In this document: positions 16,873-25,278 of the stretch, piece by piece
How positions within the stretch are numbered: the first letter of the stretch is position 1
Layout of the letters: every line of letters begins with the position of its first letter
NCBI RefSeq assembly: GCF_937873765.1
Contig: NZ_CALMZC010000014.1
Location: 174,792 to 238,791, forward strand
Reading direction: 5' to 3'
Source of the DNA: an uncultured Thiothrix sp.
Lineage (GTDB): Bacteria; Pseudomonadota; Gammaproteobacteria; Thiotrichales; Thiotrichaceae
Length of the DNA stretch: 64,000 nt
Notes under the pieces: generated by a model
What the model saw: the letters and a program-made list of their open reading frames with translations, nothing else
Database searches by the model: none
What the model was told of the DNA's origin: nothing
Position numbers and translations under genes: made by a program

Positions 16873-16991
16873 TTGGGAAACTCCTTTATCATAAGCTATT
16901 TGTTTAACCTTGTTCTTGTTAGATTAGCCCAATGAGAACTATTCTGTTGGCTTAGACTAGCGACTAATACGCAAGTTCTAAAAATCCCGCA

Positions 16992-18206
16992 TTATTTATC
17001 CGTAAAGTTGAATGTGTAATCTGTCACAGCGTCTTGCGTTACCTTTAGACTAGCCTCTAAGATTTTTTTATCTAAGAGCGCCTTGATACGATATTCACCA
17101 ACAGCCAAACGTGTTTTCATCGATTCTTGAAAAACATGCCGAGAGATAAATTCGCCCTTAGTGGTATATACAGCATAGTTCACGGCTACTGGTTGCTGAG
17201 TTTTATTCAGTGCGTTTACTACAAGCTCGCCAGTAGGGCCGATATTAAAGGTTAAGGGGGTAGCCTTACCTGAATGAATCGTGACATTTTCAGATTTTTC
17301 TACCGTCTGCCAAATAGCTTTTACGCGATACTCACCCGGTGGCAAATATTCAGTGACACGGTTACGAGCAGAAAAATTCACCACGTTCGTGCCATCAGGA
17401 TGATAAATCGAATAGTTAGCACGTAAAGGCTCGGGGTTACCCTCTGCTAAAATATTTAGCTCTACACTGCCTGGCTGAGATTTTTTATCAATCAAAGTAC
17501 GAGTAGGTTTAGCAGCTTCGGTAATACCAACCGCTTTGGCTTGTACGCCCGCTAATAGAGTTTTTAAGCGCTCTGTGTCGGTGGCAACTACAAAAGCACC
17601 TCGTCCATTCTCAGCAATACATTCTAGTTGAGCTTCTTTTTCCGCACGGAAGCCCACTACATCAATTTGTAAGCTCGGATTGGCCTCGACTAATTGCTGA
17701 GCTGTGGCACAAGGGTCGCCTTCACAACTTTCAATCCCATCACTGACTAATAAGATGTGGGCATTTTCCGTTGGTAATTGTTGAGCAGCCTCTTTCAAAG
17801 CAGCCGCAATCGGTGAACGTCCTTTGGGTTTGAGTTTGTAAACTTCTTTGAGGACTTTTACCAGATCATAATTTTCTGGTTTCACGACTAGATTAAAATC
17901 ATTACAGCCGGTTTTTTTGCCTTCAGACCCATAGGTGAGTAAGCCAAATTGAATATTCCCCTCAGCACTTTCTAATAGAGTACGAATACTTTCGCGAGCT
18001 GTGATAATTTTGTTCACCTTATTGAGTTGCCCCCACATGCTATTGGAGCCATCCAAAATTAGCATTGTGGTTTGACGCGGCGAAGAGGTGTCTGCTACAG
18101 GGGCAGGATTGGCTGGAGGGGTTGGTTCATTAGCCAACAAAACTGGACTGAGTACGACTGTAAACGCCGCCCCGAGTAAAACACGCAACATAAAAATCTT
18201 CTTCAT
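16992..18206 (-). CDS. Periplasmic von Willebrand factor A domain protein
   Basis: The 404-residue protein has a signal peptide (cleavage near residue 26), a VWA domain with a MIDAS site (D52-G-S54-N-S56, later LLVSDGIE), and a C-terminal half of beta-rich repeats in which the phrase GEYRxKA(I/L) occurs twice (around residues 297 and 380). VWA domains bind proteins through a metal ion. The C-terminal repeats look like transthyretin or carboxypeptidase-regulatory-like folds. The ribosome site is weak. No secretion or toxin partner gene lies next to it. It may be an envelope adhesion or assembly factor, but the function is unknown. Confidence 0.8.
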   Translation of the reverse strand: MKKIFMLRVLLGAAFTVVLSPVLLANEPTPPANPAPVADTSSPRQTTMLILDGSNSMWGQLNKVNKIITARESIRTLLESAEGNIQFGLLTYGSEGKKTGCNDFNLVVKPENYDLVKVLKEVYKLKPKGRSPIAAALKEAAQQLPTENAHILLVSDGIESCEGDPCATAQQLVEANPSLQIDVVGFRAEKEAQLECIAENGRGAFVVATDTERLKTLLAGVQAKAVGITEAAKPTRTLIDKKSQPGSVELNILAEGNPEPLRANYSIYHPDGTNVVNFSARNRVTEYLPPGEYRVKAIWQTVEKSENVTIHSGKATPLTFNIGPTGELVVNALNKTQQPVAVNYAVYTTKGEFISRHVFQESMKTRLAVGEYRIKALLDKKILEASLKVTQDAVTDYTFNFTDK

Positions 18207-18304
18207 TATGAATGGGGTATTCTGAATCTTGCTGCCAAGAGTAGCATTATCTAAACAAAAATGTAGACCAAGACAGCAATGAGTGGCGTTATTTCCAGAA
18301 CAAG

Positions 18305-18380
18305 CACCTAAGAATACGATAGATGGTTAGGTGAGACATAACTTGCAGGTTTTAGTAGATGTCTTTATTGTGGGCAAGTT
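18305..18380. promoter_or_regulatory. Two hairpins in the leader of the DUF2889 gene
   Basis: CACCTAA (18305-18311) pairs with TTAGGTG (18327-18333), and AACTTGC (18340-18346) pairs with GCAAGTT (18374-18380), the latter followed by TGTTTTC. The second is terminator-like and ends 24 bases before the ATG of the DUF2889 gene. They may be a leader control element, or the first stem may be a regulator site. No known riboswitch was recognised. Confidence 0.3.
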
Positions 18381-18404
18381 TGTTTTCTAGCGGAAGATTA
18401 ACTT

Positions 18405-18974
18405 ATGCCTTTATCTAAGCCAGTTGAGCGCGAATTGGCTCATACCCGCACGATTATCTGTCACGGCTATGAGCGCAAAGATGGTCTATGGGACATTGAA
18501 GCCCAGATTATTGACACCAAACCTTATTCCTTCCCGAATAAAGATCGTGGTGGGCGTATTGAGGCCGATGAAGCTTTGCATGATATGACGGTTCGCTTAA
18601 CTGTGGATGAAACTCTATTAATCCATGCTGCTGAAGCGACTACGGATTATGCACCCTTTAACTACTGTACAGTGATTCACCCAGCTTATACTAGCTTAGT
18701 CGGTTTGCGGATTGCGCCCGGTTGGAGTCAGAAGCTTAAGGAAATCTTTGGTGGGACTCAAGGTTGTACGCATATCACCGAATTATCATCTACCCTAGCG
18801 ACAGCAGCTTTTCAAACGGTAGGGGGTTCAAAAATGCGGCGGAATAATTTTGTTGCTGACGATCCTCAAGCGATTCCTAAGCATTTAAATACTTGTCATG
18901 CGTTAGCTTTTACCAGTCCAGTGGTCTTAGAGCACTGGCCACAGGCTTATCAACCACCTACCTCTGACTCATAA
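18405..18974 (+). CDS. DUF2889 family protein
   Basis: The 189-residue soluble protein matches the DUF2889 family, recognisable by RxxICHGYERKDGLWDIEAQI near the N-terminus, a central TVIHPAYTSLVGLRIAPGW, and a GTQGCTHITEL segment. In other bacteria these genes accompany branched-chain or benzoate and cyclohexane carboxylate metabolism, but the biochemical role is not established. Here it is followed by a hairpin and an SCP2-like protein gene. The conserved Cys-x-His pairs may bind a metal. That is an inference. Confidence 0.82.
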   Translation: MPLSKPVERELAHTRTIICHGYERKDGLWDIEAQIIDTKPYSFPNKDRGGRIEADEALHDMTVRLTVDETLLIHAAEATTDYAPFNYCTVIHPAYTSLVGLRIAPGWSQKLKEIFGGTQGCTHITELSSTLATAAFQTVGGSKMRRNNFVADDPQAIPKHLNTCHALAFTSPVVLEHWPQAYQPPTSDS

Positions 18975-19034
18975 GAGATAGGCTGACTTTAGTTAGCTCC
19001 CCATTTAGTTATATTGTAAATACGATGCTTAGCA

Positions 19035-19067
19035 GGCTATAACCGCGAAGCCGTAAAGTTTATAGCC
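19035..19067 (+). terminator. Inverted repeat between DUF2889 and SCP2-like genes
   Basis: GGCTATAA (19035-19042) and TTATAGCC (19060-19067) form a perfect 8-bp stem with a 17-base loop, followed by AATTTTAAG. It lies 60 bases after the DUF2889 stop. It is a probable weak intrinsic terminator or leader hairpin for the next gene. Confidence 0.45.
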
Positions 19068-19096
19068 AATTTTAAGCCGTTATAGGAGGTATTGCT

Positions 19097-19501
19097 ATGC
19101 CAGAGTTGTTTTCTGCTGAGTGGATGAATGAGTTAAAGGATCAATGGAATAGTGAGCCGGAAGTTAGTGCAAAGCTCGCTGAAATTGATTTTAACTCAGT
19201 CATTACTTGTGGTTTTAAGAATGAAGAACAGCCTCGTGGCGTGTTTATAGTTGAAAAAGGGCTTTGTATTCGTGCAGGTGCTTATGCTGGCGAAAAGCCT
19301 GATTGGGATATGCGTGCTGAGCGTAAAGATTGGCTGAAATGGGTGGAAAAAGGCCTTGGGTTAACCGGTATGGGCTTGGCCTATACCACCGGTAAGCTTA
19401 AATTTAAGACGGGTGACTACGGGGCTATGATTAAAAATCCGAAAATGGCGGGTCCCTTTGTGAAATCCTTTGGCTTGATGCAAAAGATTAAAACACAATA
19501 G
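19097..19501 (+). CDS. SCP2-like sterol/lipid-carrier domain protein
   Basis: This 134-residue soluble protein resembles the SCP-2 sterol-binding fold seen in many small bacterial proteins: FNSVITCGFKNEEQPRG and a late GKLKFKTGDYGAMIKNPKMAGPFVKSF, where the K-x-x-G-x-Y part corresponds to the SCP2 core. Such proteins bind hydrophobic ligands such as fatty acyl chains. It has a strong AGGAGG seven bases before ATG, so it is likely well translated. No enzyme partner is adjacent, and the ligand is unknown. Confidence 0.65.
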   Translation: MPELFSAEWMNELKDQWNSEPEVSAKLAEIDFNSVITCGFKNEEQPRGVFIVEKGLCIRAGAYAGEKPDWDMRAERKDWLKWVEKGLGLTGMGLAYTTGKLKFKTGDYGAMIKNPKMAGPFVKSFGLMQKIKTQ

Positions 19502-19509
19502 CAATCTTG

Positions 19510-19548
19510 GGAGCTAGCACAAGCCGAGCTTGACAAAGTTTGTGCTCC
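19510..19548 (+). terminator. Bulged hairpin after the SCP2-like gene
   Basis: GGA plus GCACAA (19510-19522, with a four-base bulge) pairs with TTGTGCTCC (19540-19548), directly after the stop codon at 19501. It is followed by TTCCCC rather than a T-run. A probable terminator or mRNA-stabilising hairpin. Confidence 0.4.
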
Positions 19549-19699
19549 TTCCCCGAAGTCTTATTCCCCTCATCTAAATAATTATCTTGTTTATAAAATA
19601 TTTTGGTAGGTTTTTTCTGGCCGTTGTTCGGCTCTTGTTCACTGCATGACTGTTATTAAGCTAAGCTTAAACTTTCATTAAAAAAATCAAGGTGATTCA

Positions 19700-20218
19700 A
19701 TGAGTGTTCAAGATGCTTATGCCCCTCCTCGTTCTGTGGTGCGTGATGTGGCGGGTGATAGTGGTTTAATGAATGAACGTGTAGTCGCATCCTTACGTAA
19801 AACCCGGCCTTGGGTTTTATTTATAGCGATTCTTGGTTTTATTGGTGCTGCTTTTACTTTGATTGCTAGCATTCCTATGTTTTTAGGTGGTGGCATGATG
19901 GGTATGAGCGGTGTGGAAGGCCTTGATGCCAACGCTGGCTTTGCTGGTACCGGTTTTATGATCGGTATGGCTGTCATGTATTTATTACTTGCAGTTATTT
20001 ATTTTATTGCATCTTTATATCTACTGCGGTATGCCAATGCGATTAAAAGTGCAGTCACTGGTTTAAATGCCAGTGATCTAGAGGCGGCTTTGGAAGCTCA
20101 AGCCAGTTTTTGGAAGCTGGTAGGGATTTTATCGATTGTTTCTATCGTTTTGATGATTGTGTTCATGGTCGTTGGCTTTGGTAGTATTGCGATGATGAGT
20201 AGCAACTTCCCTCATTAA
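19700..20218 (+). CDS. DUF5362-like membrane protein
   Basis: The 172-residue protein has three to four membrane helices: about 37-60 (WVLFIAILGFIGAAFTLIA), about 85-110, and about 140-165, separated by a Gly/Met-rich loop (GGGMMGMSGVEG) and a loop with LEAALEAQASFWKLVG. This pattern fits the DUF5362 family of small membrane proteins with no known function. AAGGTG precedes the start by five bases. It lies just upstream of the gspE operon, separated by a hairpin, so it is probably a separate transcript. Confidence 0.6.
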   Translation: MSVQDAYAPPRSVVRDVAGDSGLMNERVVASLRKTRPWVLFIAILGFIGAAFTLIASIPMFLGGGMMGMSGVEGLDANAGFAGTGFMIGMAVMYLLLAVIYFIASLYLLRYANAIKSAVTGLNASDLEAALEAQASFWKLVGILSIVSIVLMIVFMVVGFGSIAMMSSNFPH

Positions 20219-20239
20219 TTGGTTGCTCGCTTTCCACTC

Positions 20240-20268
20240 AGAGAGAAACTGCTTGCATGTTTCTCTCT
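20240..20268 (+). terminator. Perfect 10-bp hairpin after the DUF5362-like gene
   Basis: AGAGAGAAAC (20240-20249) and GTTTCTCTCT (20259-20268) pair perfectly around a 9-base loop. The stem ends directly at the first copy of a 17-base direct repeat. The following sequence is A-rich rather than T-rich, so termination on the plus strand is likely but not typical. Confidence 0.55.
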
Positions 20269-20377
20269 AATAAATAAAAATTATCAAACCTTCCAAGTTA
20301 CTTGATGCTTTTTAAGTGACTGTTAGATTTACTTGCTGGTTCTGTTTTTAAAATACTAACAATAAATAAAAATTATC
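20269..20377. repeat. Pair of 17-bp direct repeats in front of gspE
   Basis: AATAAATAAAAATTATC occurs exactly at 20269-20285 and again at 20361-20377, 92 bases apart from start to start. The second copy ends one base before the gspE ATG, in the place of a ribosome binding site. The two copies may mark a small duplication or be binding sites for an AT-specific regulator. Confidence 0.75.
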
Positions 20378-20378
20378 T

Positions 20379-22100
20379 ATGCTAGCTACTGTTTCTAAAC
20401 CAGTGCGTGTACCAGTTCTTTTTGGTGAGCGTCTAGTTCAACTTAACAAGATTAAACCGGCAGATCTGGAGCGAGCGCTGCGTGCTCAAGCTGAGATCCA
20501 TCAGCCTTTAGGCAGTGTGTTAGTACGTTTAGGTTTACTCACCGAGCAAGAAGTGGCGGTAGTACTCTCACGCCACCTTGGTATCGCCTTAGCTTTAACA
20601 CGTGACTATCCCACTGAACCGCTGCAAGATTTAGGCATTTCGGTAAATTACATGCGCTCAGCAGAGGTTGTACCTTTATATGAGCATGAAGGGGTACTGA
20701 CGATTGCCATGTCTGACCCAGGGGATGAGTTTGCGCGTCAAGCTTTACAAATGGCTGCTGGTAAACCCATTAAACCGTTACTGGGTTTACCTTCAGAAAT
20801 TCGCGCGAATATTGAGCGCTTATACAGCGCGACTGCCAAAAAAGATGAGGAAGAGTTTGAAATCAGTACCCGCGATGATGGCATGGCTGATATTGAGCAC
20901 TTAAAAGATATGGCGAGTGAAGCGCCGGTCATTAAAATTGTGAACCAAATCATGGCGGAAGCGATGGCTAGACGCGCTTCCGATATTCATATTGAGCCAT
21001 TTGAAACGCATTTAAAAGTTCGCTATCGCATTGATGGCGTAATTCACGAAGTGGATTCTCCGCCTGCTTCCATGACCGCAGCGGTGTTGTCACGGATTAA
21101 GTTGATGGCACGGTTGAACATTGCTGAACGCCGTCTACCACAAGATGGGCGGATTCAGTTGAAAGCCCAAGGCAAAGAGATTGATATGCGTGTCTCCACT
21201 GTGCCGACGATGCATGGGGAAAGTGTCGTGATGCGTTTGCTAGATAAAAATAGCGTGAAGTTGGAACTCAGTTCTTTAGGCTTTTCGGATGAGAACTTCT
21301 CGCGCTTACAAAAAGAATTAAATCAACCGCACGGTGTAGTTTTGGTTACTGGCCCCACTGGCTCAGGTAAAACCACCACGCTGTATGCGGCGCTAACGCA
21401 GATGAATACCACGGAGAATAAAATTCTCACGGTAGAAGATCCAGTCGAATATGAGCTAGAAGGAATTAATCAGATTCAGGCCAATCCTAAAATCGGCTTG
21501 ACCTTTTCGGATGCGCTGCGCTCGATTGTGCGTCAAGACCCTGACATTATTATGATCGGGGAAATGCGGGACGTGGAAACCGCACGGATTGCGATTCAGT
21601 CAGCTTTGACGGGGCACTTGGTGCTTTCGACTATTCATACCAATGATGCAGCGAGTGGCGTGACGCGCTTATTAGATATGGGGATTGAGGATTATCTAAT
21701 TACCTCAACCGTGAACTGTATTTTAGCGCAGCGTTTGGTGAGACGTTTATGTCCACAATGCCGTGAGCCACATAGTGTCTTAGCTGAAATCGAACATGAA
21801 CTAGGTCTGCGCCAATATCAACGCGAGGGCGAGATGCGCTTATGGCATGCTAAAGGTTGTCGAGCTTGCGGGTTTACCGGCTATAAAGGTCGTAGTGCGA
21901 TTCATGAAGTGTTAGTAATGGATGATCCGATTCGCCGCCTCGTGCTCAAGCATGAGGATGCTGGGGTGATTCAAGAGCAAGCGCGTAAATCCGGCATGCG
22001 TACCATGTACGAAGATGGTTTGCTGAAAGCGCTGAAAGGCGTGACGACTTTAGAAGAAGTCTTACGTGTCGCGGAGGAAACTCCAAATGCCGCTGTTTGA
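20379..22100 (+). CDS. gspE: Type II secretion system ATPase GspE
   Basis: GspE is the hexameric cytoplasmic ATPase that drives the type II secretion pseudopilus. The 573-residue protein has the N-terminal MshE_N/GspE_N domain, a Walker A GPTGSGKTT at about 325-333, the Asp box EDPVEYELEGINQIQ, Walker B MIGEMRD, and the tetracysteine zinc site CPQC / CRACG characteristic of GspE/PilB-like ATPases. It opens the operon gspE-F-G-H-I-J-K. The ATG is preceded by AT-rich repeat sequence with no Shine-Dalgarno element. The length and zinc site agree with secretion ATPase rather than PilT. Confidence 0.95.
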   Translation: MLATVSKPVRVPVLFGERLVQLNKIKPADLERALRAQAEIHQPLGSVLVRLGLLTEQEVAVVLSRHLGIALALTRDYPTEPLQDLGISVNYMRSAEVVPLYEHEGVLTIAMSDPGDEFARQALQMAAGKPIKPLLGLPSEIRANIERLYSATAKKDEEEFEISTRDDGMADIEHLKDMASEAPVIKIVNQIMAEAMARRASDIHIEPFETHLKVRYRIDGVIHEVDSPPASMTAAVLSRIKLMARLNIAERRLPQDGRIQLKAQGKEIDMRVSTVPTMHGESVVMRLLDKNSVKLELSSLGFSDENFSRLQKELNQPHGVVLVTGPTGSGKTTTLYAALTQMNTTENKILTVEDPVEYELEGINQIQANPKIGLTFSDALRSIVRQDPDIIMIGEMRDVETARIAIQSALTGHLVLSTIHTNDAASGVTRLLDMGIEDYLITSTVNCILAQRLVRRLCPQCREPHSVLAEIEHELGLRQYQREGEMRLWHAKGCRACGFTGYKGRSAIHEVLVMDDPIRRLVLKHEDAGVIQEQARKSGMRTMYEDGLLKALKGVTTLEEVLRVAEETPNAAV

Positions 22101-23316
22101 ATATAAAGCTTTAAGTTCTGCAGGTGCGAATCAAACAGGCACGATGGAGGCGAATAATGAGGCTCAAGTCCTTGAACGGATTCATGCTCAAGGTTTGCTA
22201 CCTTTACAAGTCAAACCGGCTGGTATGGGTAGTACAAACTCAGAAACAACAGGTAAGAAAAAGCCAAGCTTATTTTCTAGTAAAAAGGTTAGCCAAGCCG
22301 ACATTATCGCTTTTACCCAACAACTTGCTTCCATGCTGAATGCGGGTTTGCCCTTAGATCGCGCTTTGAGTATCCAATTAGAGTTGATTGAACAGCCGGG
22401 CATGAGTGCTTTAGTGCGTAGCCTGCAAGAGCGTGTGCGTAGTGGGGTGCATTTTGCCGATGCTTTGGAAGAAACCCATAAGTTCTCACGCTTCTATGTG
22501 AATATGATCCGCGCCGGTGAGGCGAGTGGTTCAATTGGGGATGCACTAGCGCGGCTAGTGGAGTATATGCTGCGCGCGAAAGAACTCCGTGGAACAGTCA
22601 TTTCTGCCTTAATTTACCCGAGTATTTTATTTGTTGTAGCTATTGTCTCAATCATTGCCTTGCTTTTATTCGTAGTGCCTCAGTTTTCGCAAATGTTCGA
22701 GGATATGGGAGCGGATTTACCCGCTTTGACTAAGGTGGTGATGGCTGCGGGCGAGGTGCTTAAAGTCTACTGGTGGGCTTTGCTAGGTGGATTTTTATTC
22801 ACTCTGATTCTTTTGCAATATCTATTCACTAATGAGCAAGCGCGGTTGTGGTTAGATCGTTCCATGTTAGGTTGGCCGATAGTCGGTGACTTAGTGGGTA
22901 AAGTGGAGATGGCTCGTTTTTCGCGCGGCTTAGGCACTTTACTGCACAATGGTGTGCCTTTGCTGGGTTCACTACAGATTGTTAAAAATACCATGAGCAA
23001 TCGAGTCATGGCTAAGTCAGTGGGTGAGGCAGCCGATAGTCTGAAGCAAGGTGAAAGCCTGACGCGGACTTTAATGGGTAAGCGGGTGTTTCCGGCTTAT
23101 GCATTACATATGCTGCGCGTGGGTGAAGAGACGGGGCAAATGGAGCAGTTGCTCAATGAAGTGGCTAATATTTATGACACTGAAGTCCGTAATGCAGTAC
23201 AACGTATGTTGTCCTTACTGGAGCCTATTTTAATTCTCATTATGGCCGTGGCTATTTTACTGATTATTGGGGCGATTCTGATTCCGATGATTAGTATGGC
23301 CGATTTAGTTCAATAA
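22087..23316 (+). CDS. gspF: Type II secretion inner-membrane protein GspF
   Basis: GspF is the polytopic inner-membrane platform protein of type II secretion. The start at 22087 gives 409 residues beginning MPLFEYKALSSAG, the usual GspF opening. Two homologous GspF domains of about 120 residues are each followed by membrane helices: residues about 85-205 with FTQQLASMLNAGLPLDRAL, and about 285-405 with FSRGLGTLLHNGVPLLGSL. The start overlaps the end of gspE by 14 bases with GGAGG upstream, so translation is coupled. Confidence 0.95.
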   Translation: MPLFEYKALSSAGANQTGTMEANNEAQVLERIHAQGLLPLQVKPAGMGSTNSETTGKKKPSLFSSKKVSQADIIAFTQQLASMLNAGLPLDRALSIQLELIEQPGMSALVRSLQERVRSGVHFADALEETHKFSRFYVNMIRAGEASGSIGDALARLVEYMLRAKELRGTVISALIYPSILFVVAIVSIIALLLFVVPQFSQMFEDMGADLPALTKVVMAAGEVLKVYWWALLGGFLFTLILLQYLFTNEQARLWLDRSMLGWPIVGDLVGKVEMARFSRGLGTLLHNGVPLLGSLQIVKNTMSNRVMAKSVGEAADSLKQGESLTRTLMGKRVFPAYALHMLRVGEETGQMEQLLNEVANIYDTEVRNAVQRMLSLLEPILILIMAVAILLIIGAILIPMISMADLVQ

Positions 23317-23365
23317 GCCTTTGCATAACAAATCGATAATTAATAACAACAAGGAGCTTGTTAGC

Positions 23366-23818
23366 ATGTTGCAGTCATCTAAGGTGTATTCATTGAAGCG
23401 CCGTTTGCGTGGTTTTAGTTTGATCGAATTAATGATTGTTTTAGTCATTTTAGGCTTGATCGCAGGGATTGTTGGTCCGCAAGCCATGAAGTATTTAGGG
23501 CGTGGTAAAAGCCAATCCGCCAAAGTACAGATTGAAAACATTAGTGCTGCTTTAGATATGTATCGTTTAGAAGTTGGCAACTATCCGACAAGTTCCGAAG
23601 GTTTAAAAGCTTTAGTCGAATCACCTTCAGGTGTTAAAGGCTGGAACGGACCTTATTTAAAGAAAGGTGTGCCACAAGATCCTTGGAATAACGAATACCA
23701 ATACAAACGTCCGGGAAGTAATAATCAACCTTATGATCTCTTATCGTTCGGTGCTGATAATGCAGCGGGTGGAGAAGGGGATGATGCTGATATTTCCTTG
23801 TGGGTGAAAAAGAATTAA
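23366..23818 (+). CDS. gspG: Major pseudopilin GspG
   Basis: GspG forms the body of the type II secretion pseudopilus. The 150-residue prepilin has a short positive leader and the processing site RGFSLIELMIVLVILG, with Glu at +5. The C-terminal domain carries the family calcium-site region with PWNNEYQYKRPG and DNAAGGEGDDADI. AAGGAG lies 9 bases upstream of the ATG at 23366. A second gspG copy lies at 57730, next to a rhombosortase. Confidence 0.95.
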   Translation: MLQSSKVYSLKRRLRGFSLIELMIVLVILGLIAGIVGPQAMKYLGRGKSQSAKVQIENISAALDMYRLEVGNYPTSSEGLKALVESPSGVKGWNGPYLKKGVPQDPWNNEYQYKRPGSNNQPYDLLSFGADNAAGGEGDDADISLWVKKN

Positions 23819-23820
23819 TC

Positions 23821-24252
23821 ATGCGCCAATCACGGGGCTTCAGTTTAATTGAGGTCATGTTAGTGCTGGTGGTTGCAGCCCTGATGATGGGCGTGGTCGC
23901 TAGCTCCTTAACTGAAGGTCCTGTATTGCGCAAAGCTGCTCGTGAAGTAGCTACTAGCATGCGTCAAGCTCGCAGTGTCGCTATCTTACAGCGCAAAGAA
24001 ATGGTATGGACGATGGATATTAGCAGCCGCTATTTTGGCTTAGCGGCTAATAAAATTGAGCAACGGTCTTTACATACCAGTATCGAAGCTAAAATCAATA
24101 CCGCTAAAACGGAAGTGGTGTCTGCTACTCAAGGCAATATTCGTTTTTATCCAGATGGTAGTTCTACGGGTGGCTCGGTTGAGCTGACAGCACGTGGGCA
24201 AACCTTCAAGGTCAATGTGGAGTGGATCAGTGGGCGTATCAGTCTGCTTTAA
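23821..24252 (+). CDS. gspH: Minor pseudopilin GspH
   Basis: This 143-residue type II secretion minor pseudopilin has the site SRGFSLIEVMLVLVVAALMMG with Glu at +5. The start is two bases after the gspG stop. The C-terminal domain has the GspH-like FYPDGSSTGGSVEL segment near residue 115. It sits in the tip complex with GspI, J and K. Another GspH-type gene is found at 58181. Confidence 0.9.
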   Translation: MRQSRGFSLIEVMLVLVVAALMMGVVASSLTEGPVLRKAAREVATSMRQARSVAILQRKEMVWTMDISSRYFGLAANKIEQRSLHTSIEAKINTAKTEVVSATQGNIRFYPDGSSTGGSVELTARGQTFKVNVEWISGRISLL

Positions 24253-24643
24253 GCCCCAGCAGCAAGGTTTTACCTTACTCGAAATCATGGTGGCGTTCGT
24301 GATCACAGGCTTAGTGGTAGGTAGTTTACTGAATTTATTTGGCTCTGCGATGCAAAGTGCCGCTTTAGCGGATGAATACAGTTTTGCAGTACAAGTCGCT
24401 GAATCACGGATGGAGGCGATTGGCAGTGAAATCAAAGTCGAAAAAAATACCGTAACTGGACAAGAAGAGGGTACACCTTATCAGTGGGCGATTAATATGC
24501 AGCCAATTAAACTTGATGATAAACAAGACGAGTTTTCGCTCTCGATTGAACCTTATCAAGTCACAGTAGTGGTAAGTTGGAAGAGTGAAGGTAAACAGCG
24601 TCAATTCACGCTATCGTCCCTGCGGTTTGGGGAAAAATCGTGA
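24230..24643 (+). CDS. gspI: Minor pseudopilin GspI
   Basis: GspI nucleates the pseudopilus tip with GspJ and GspK. The prepilin site is QQGFTLLEIMVAFVITG, Glu at +5. The start is uncertain: an in-frame GTG at 24230 gives a leader of 12 residues, while GTG 24194 or ATG 24215 would lengthen it. In every case translation begins inside gspH. The body ends with the usual GspI segment of basic and beta residues (KSEGKQRQFTLSSLRF). The stop overlaps the GTG of gspJ. Confidence 0.88.
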   Translation: MGVSVCFKPQQQGFTLLEIMVAFVITGLVVGSLLNLFGSAMQSAALADEYSFAVQVAESRMEAIGSEIKVEKNTVTGQEEGTPYQWAINMQPIKLDDKQDEFSLSIEPYQVTVVVSWKSEGKQRQFTLSSLRFGEKS

Positions 24644-25278
24644 GCTTAAAGCCAAAACAGCAAAGCGGTTTTACCTTGCTGGAAATGATGGTGGCTTTTA
24701 GTTTACTAGCTTTGTTATTTCTTGCTTTGTTTTCGAGCTTCCACACCATTGGTCGTGGTTGGGAGGCAGCGGATCGTAAACTACTCAAAACCGAAGATAC
24801 GCGCTTAATTAGCGAGTTTCTACGTAATCAACTCAGCCAAACTATTGTGGTACAAATTAAAGGTGAAAAAGGTTCTGTCTATGCTTTTGAAGGTACGGAT
24901 CAGTATGTGCGCTATGCAGCCCCCTTGCAGCCTTTACAGCATCAAGGTGGTATCTATTTGATTGAGTTATCGGTGGATCGAGCTGGGAAAGAACGTCAGT
25001 TAGAAATGCGCTATGCCCCTTATCGTCCAGATATGAGCTGGGATGATGCCTTCAAAGGGGTCGAGCCGGTGTTGGTCTATAGTGGTTTAGGTTTAGTGCA
25101 TTTTGATTATTATGCCGCTGAATCGGATAAAGATGATCCGCGTTGGCAAGCGGAATGGGTCGATAAGCCCGTTTATCCGTTGCTCATGCGCGTCATGATT
25201 GAAGGGAAAGATCATCAAGTTTGGCCGCAGCTCATTGTCGATTTACCTCAAGTAGATGAATATGTGGGCGCTAGTTAA
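24640..25278 (+). CDS. gspJ: Minor pseudopilin GspJ
   Basis: This 212-residue tip pseudopilin has the processing site QQSGFTLLEMMVAFSLLALL, Glu at +5. The GTG start overlaps the gspI stop (GTGA), showing translational coupling. The C-terminal domain has the W-x-x-A-D-R-K and RYAPYRPDMSW features of GspJ. It forms a ternary complex with GspI and GspK. Confidence 0.92.
   Translation: MSLKPKQQSGFTLLEMMVAFSLLALLFLALFSSFHTIGRGWEAADRKLLKTEDTRLISEFLRNQLSQTIVVQIKGEKGSVYAFEGTDQYVRYAAPLQPLQHQGGIYLIELSVDRAGKERQLEMRYAPYRPDMSWDDAFKGVEPVLVYSGLGLVHFDYYAAESDKDDPRWQAEWVDKPVYPLLMRVMIEGKDHQVWPQLIVDLPQVDEYVGAS

Noticed and set aside
18305..18380. Known riboswitch in front of the DUF2889 gene
   Set aside because: Only two small hairpins are seen, without any conserved core I could recognise.
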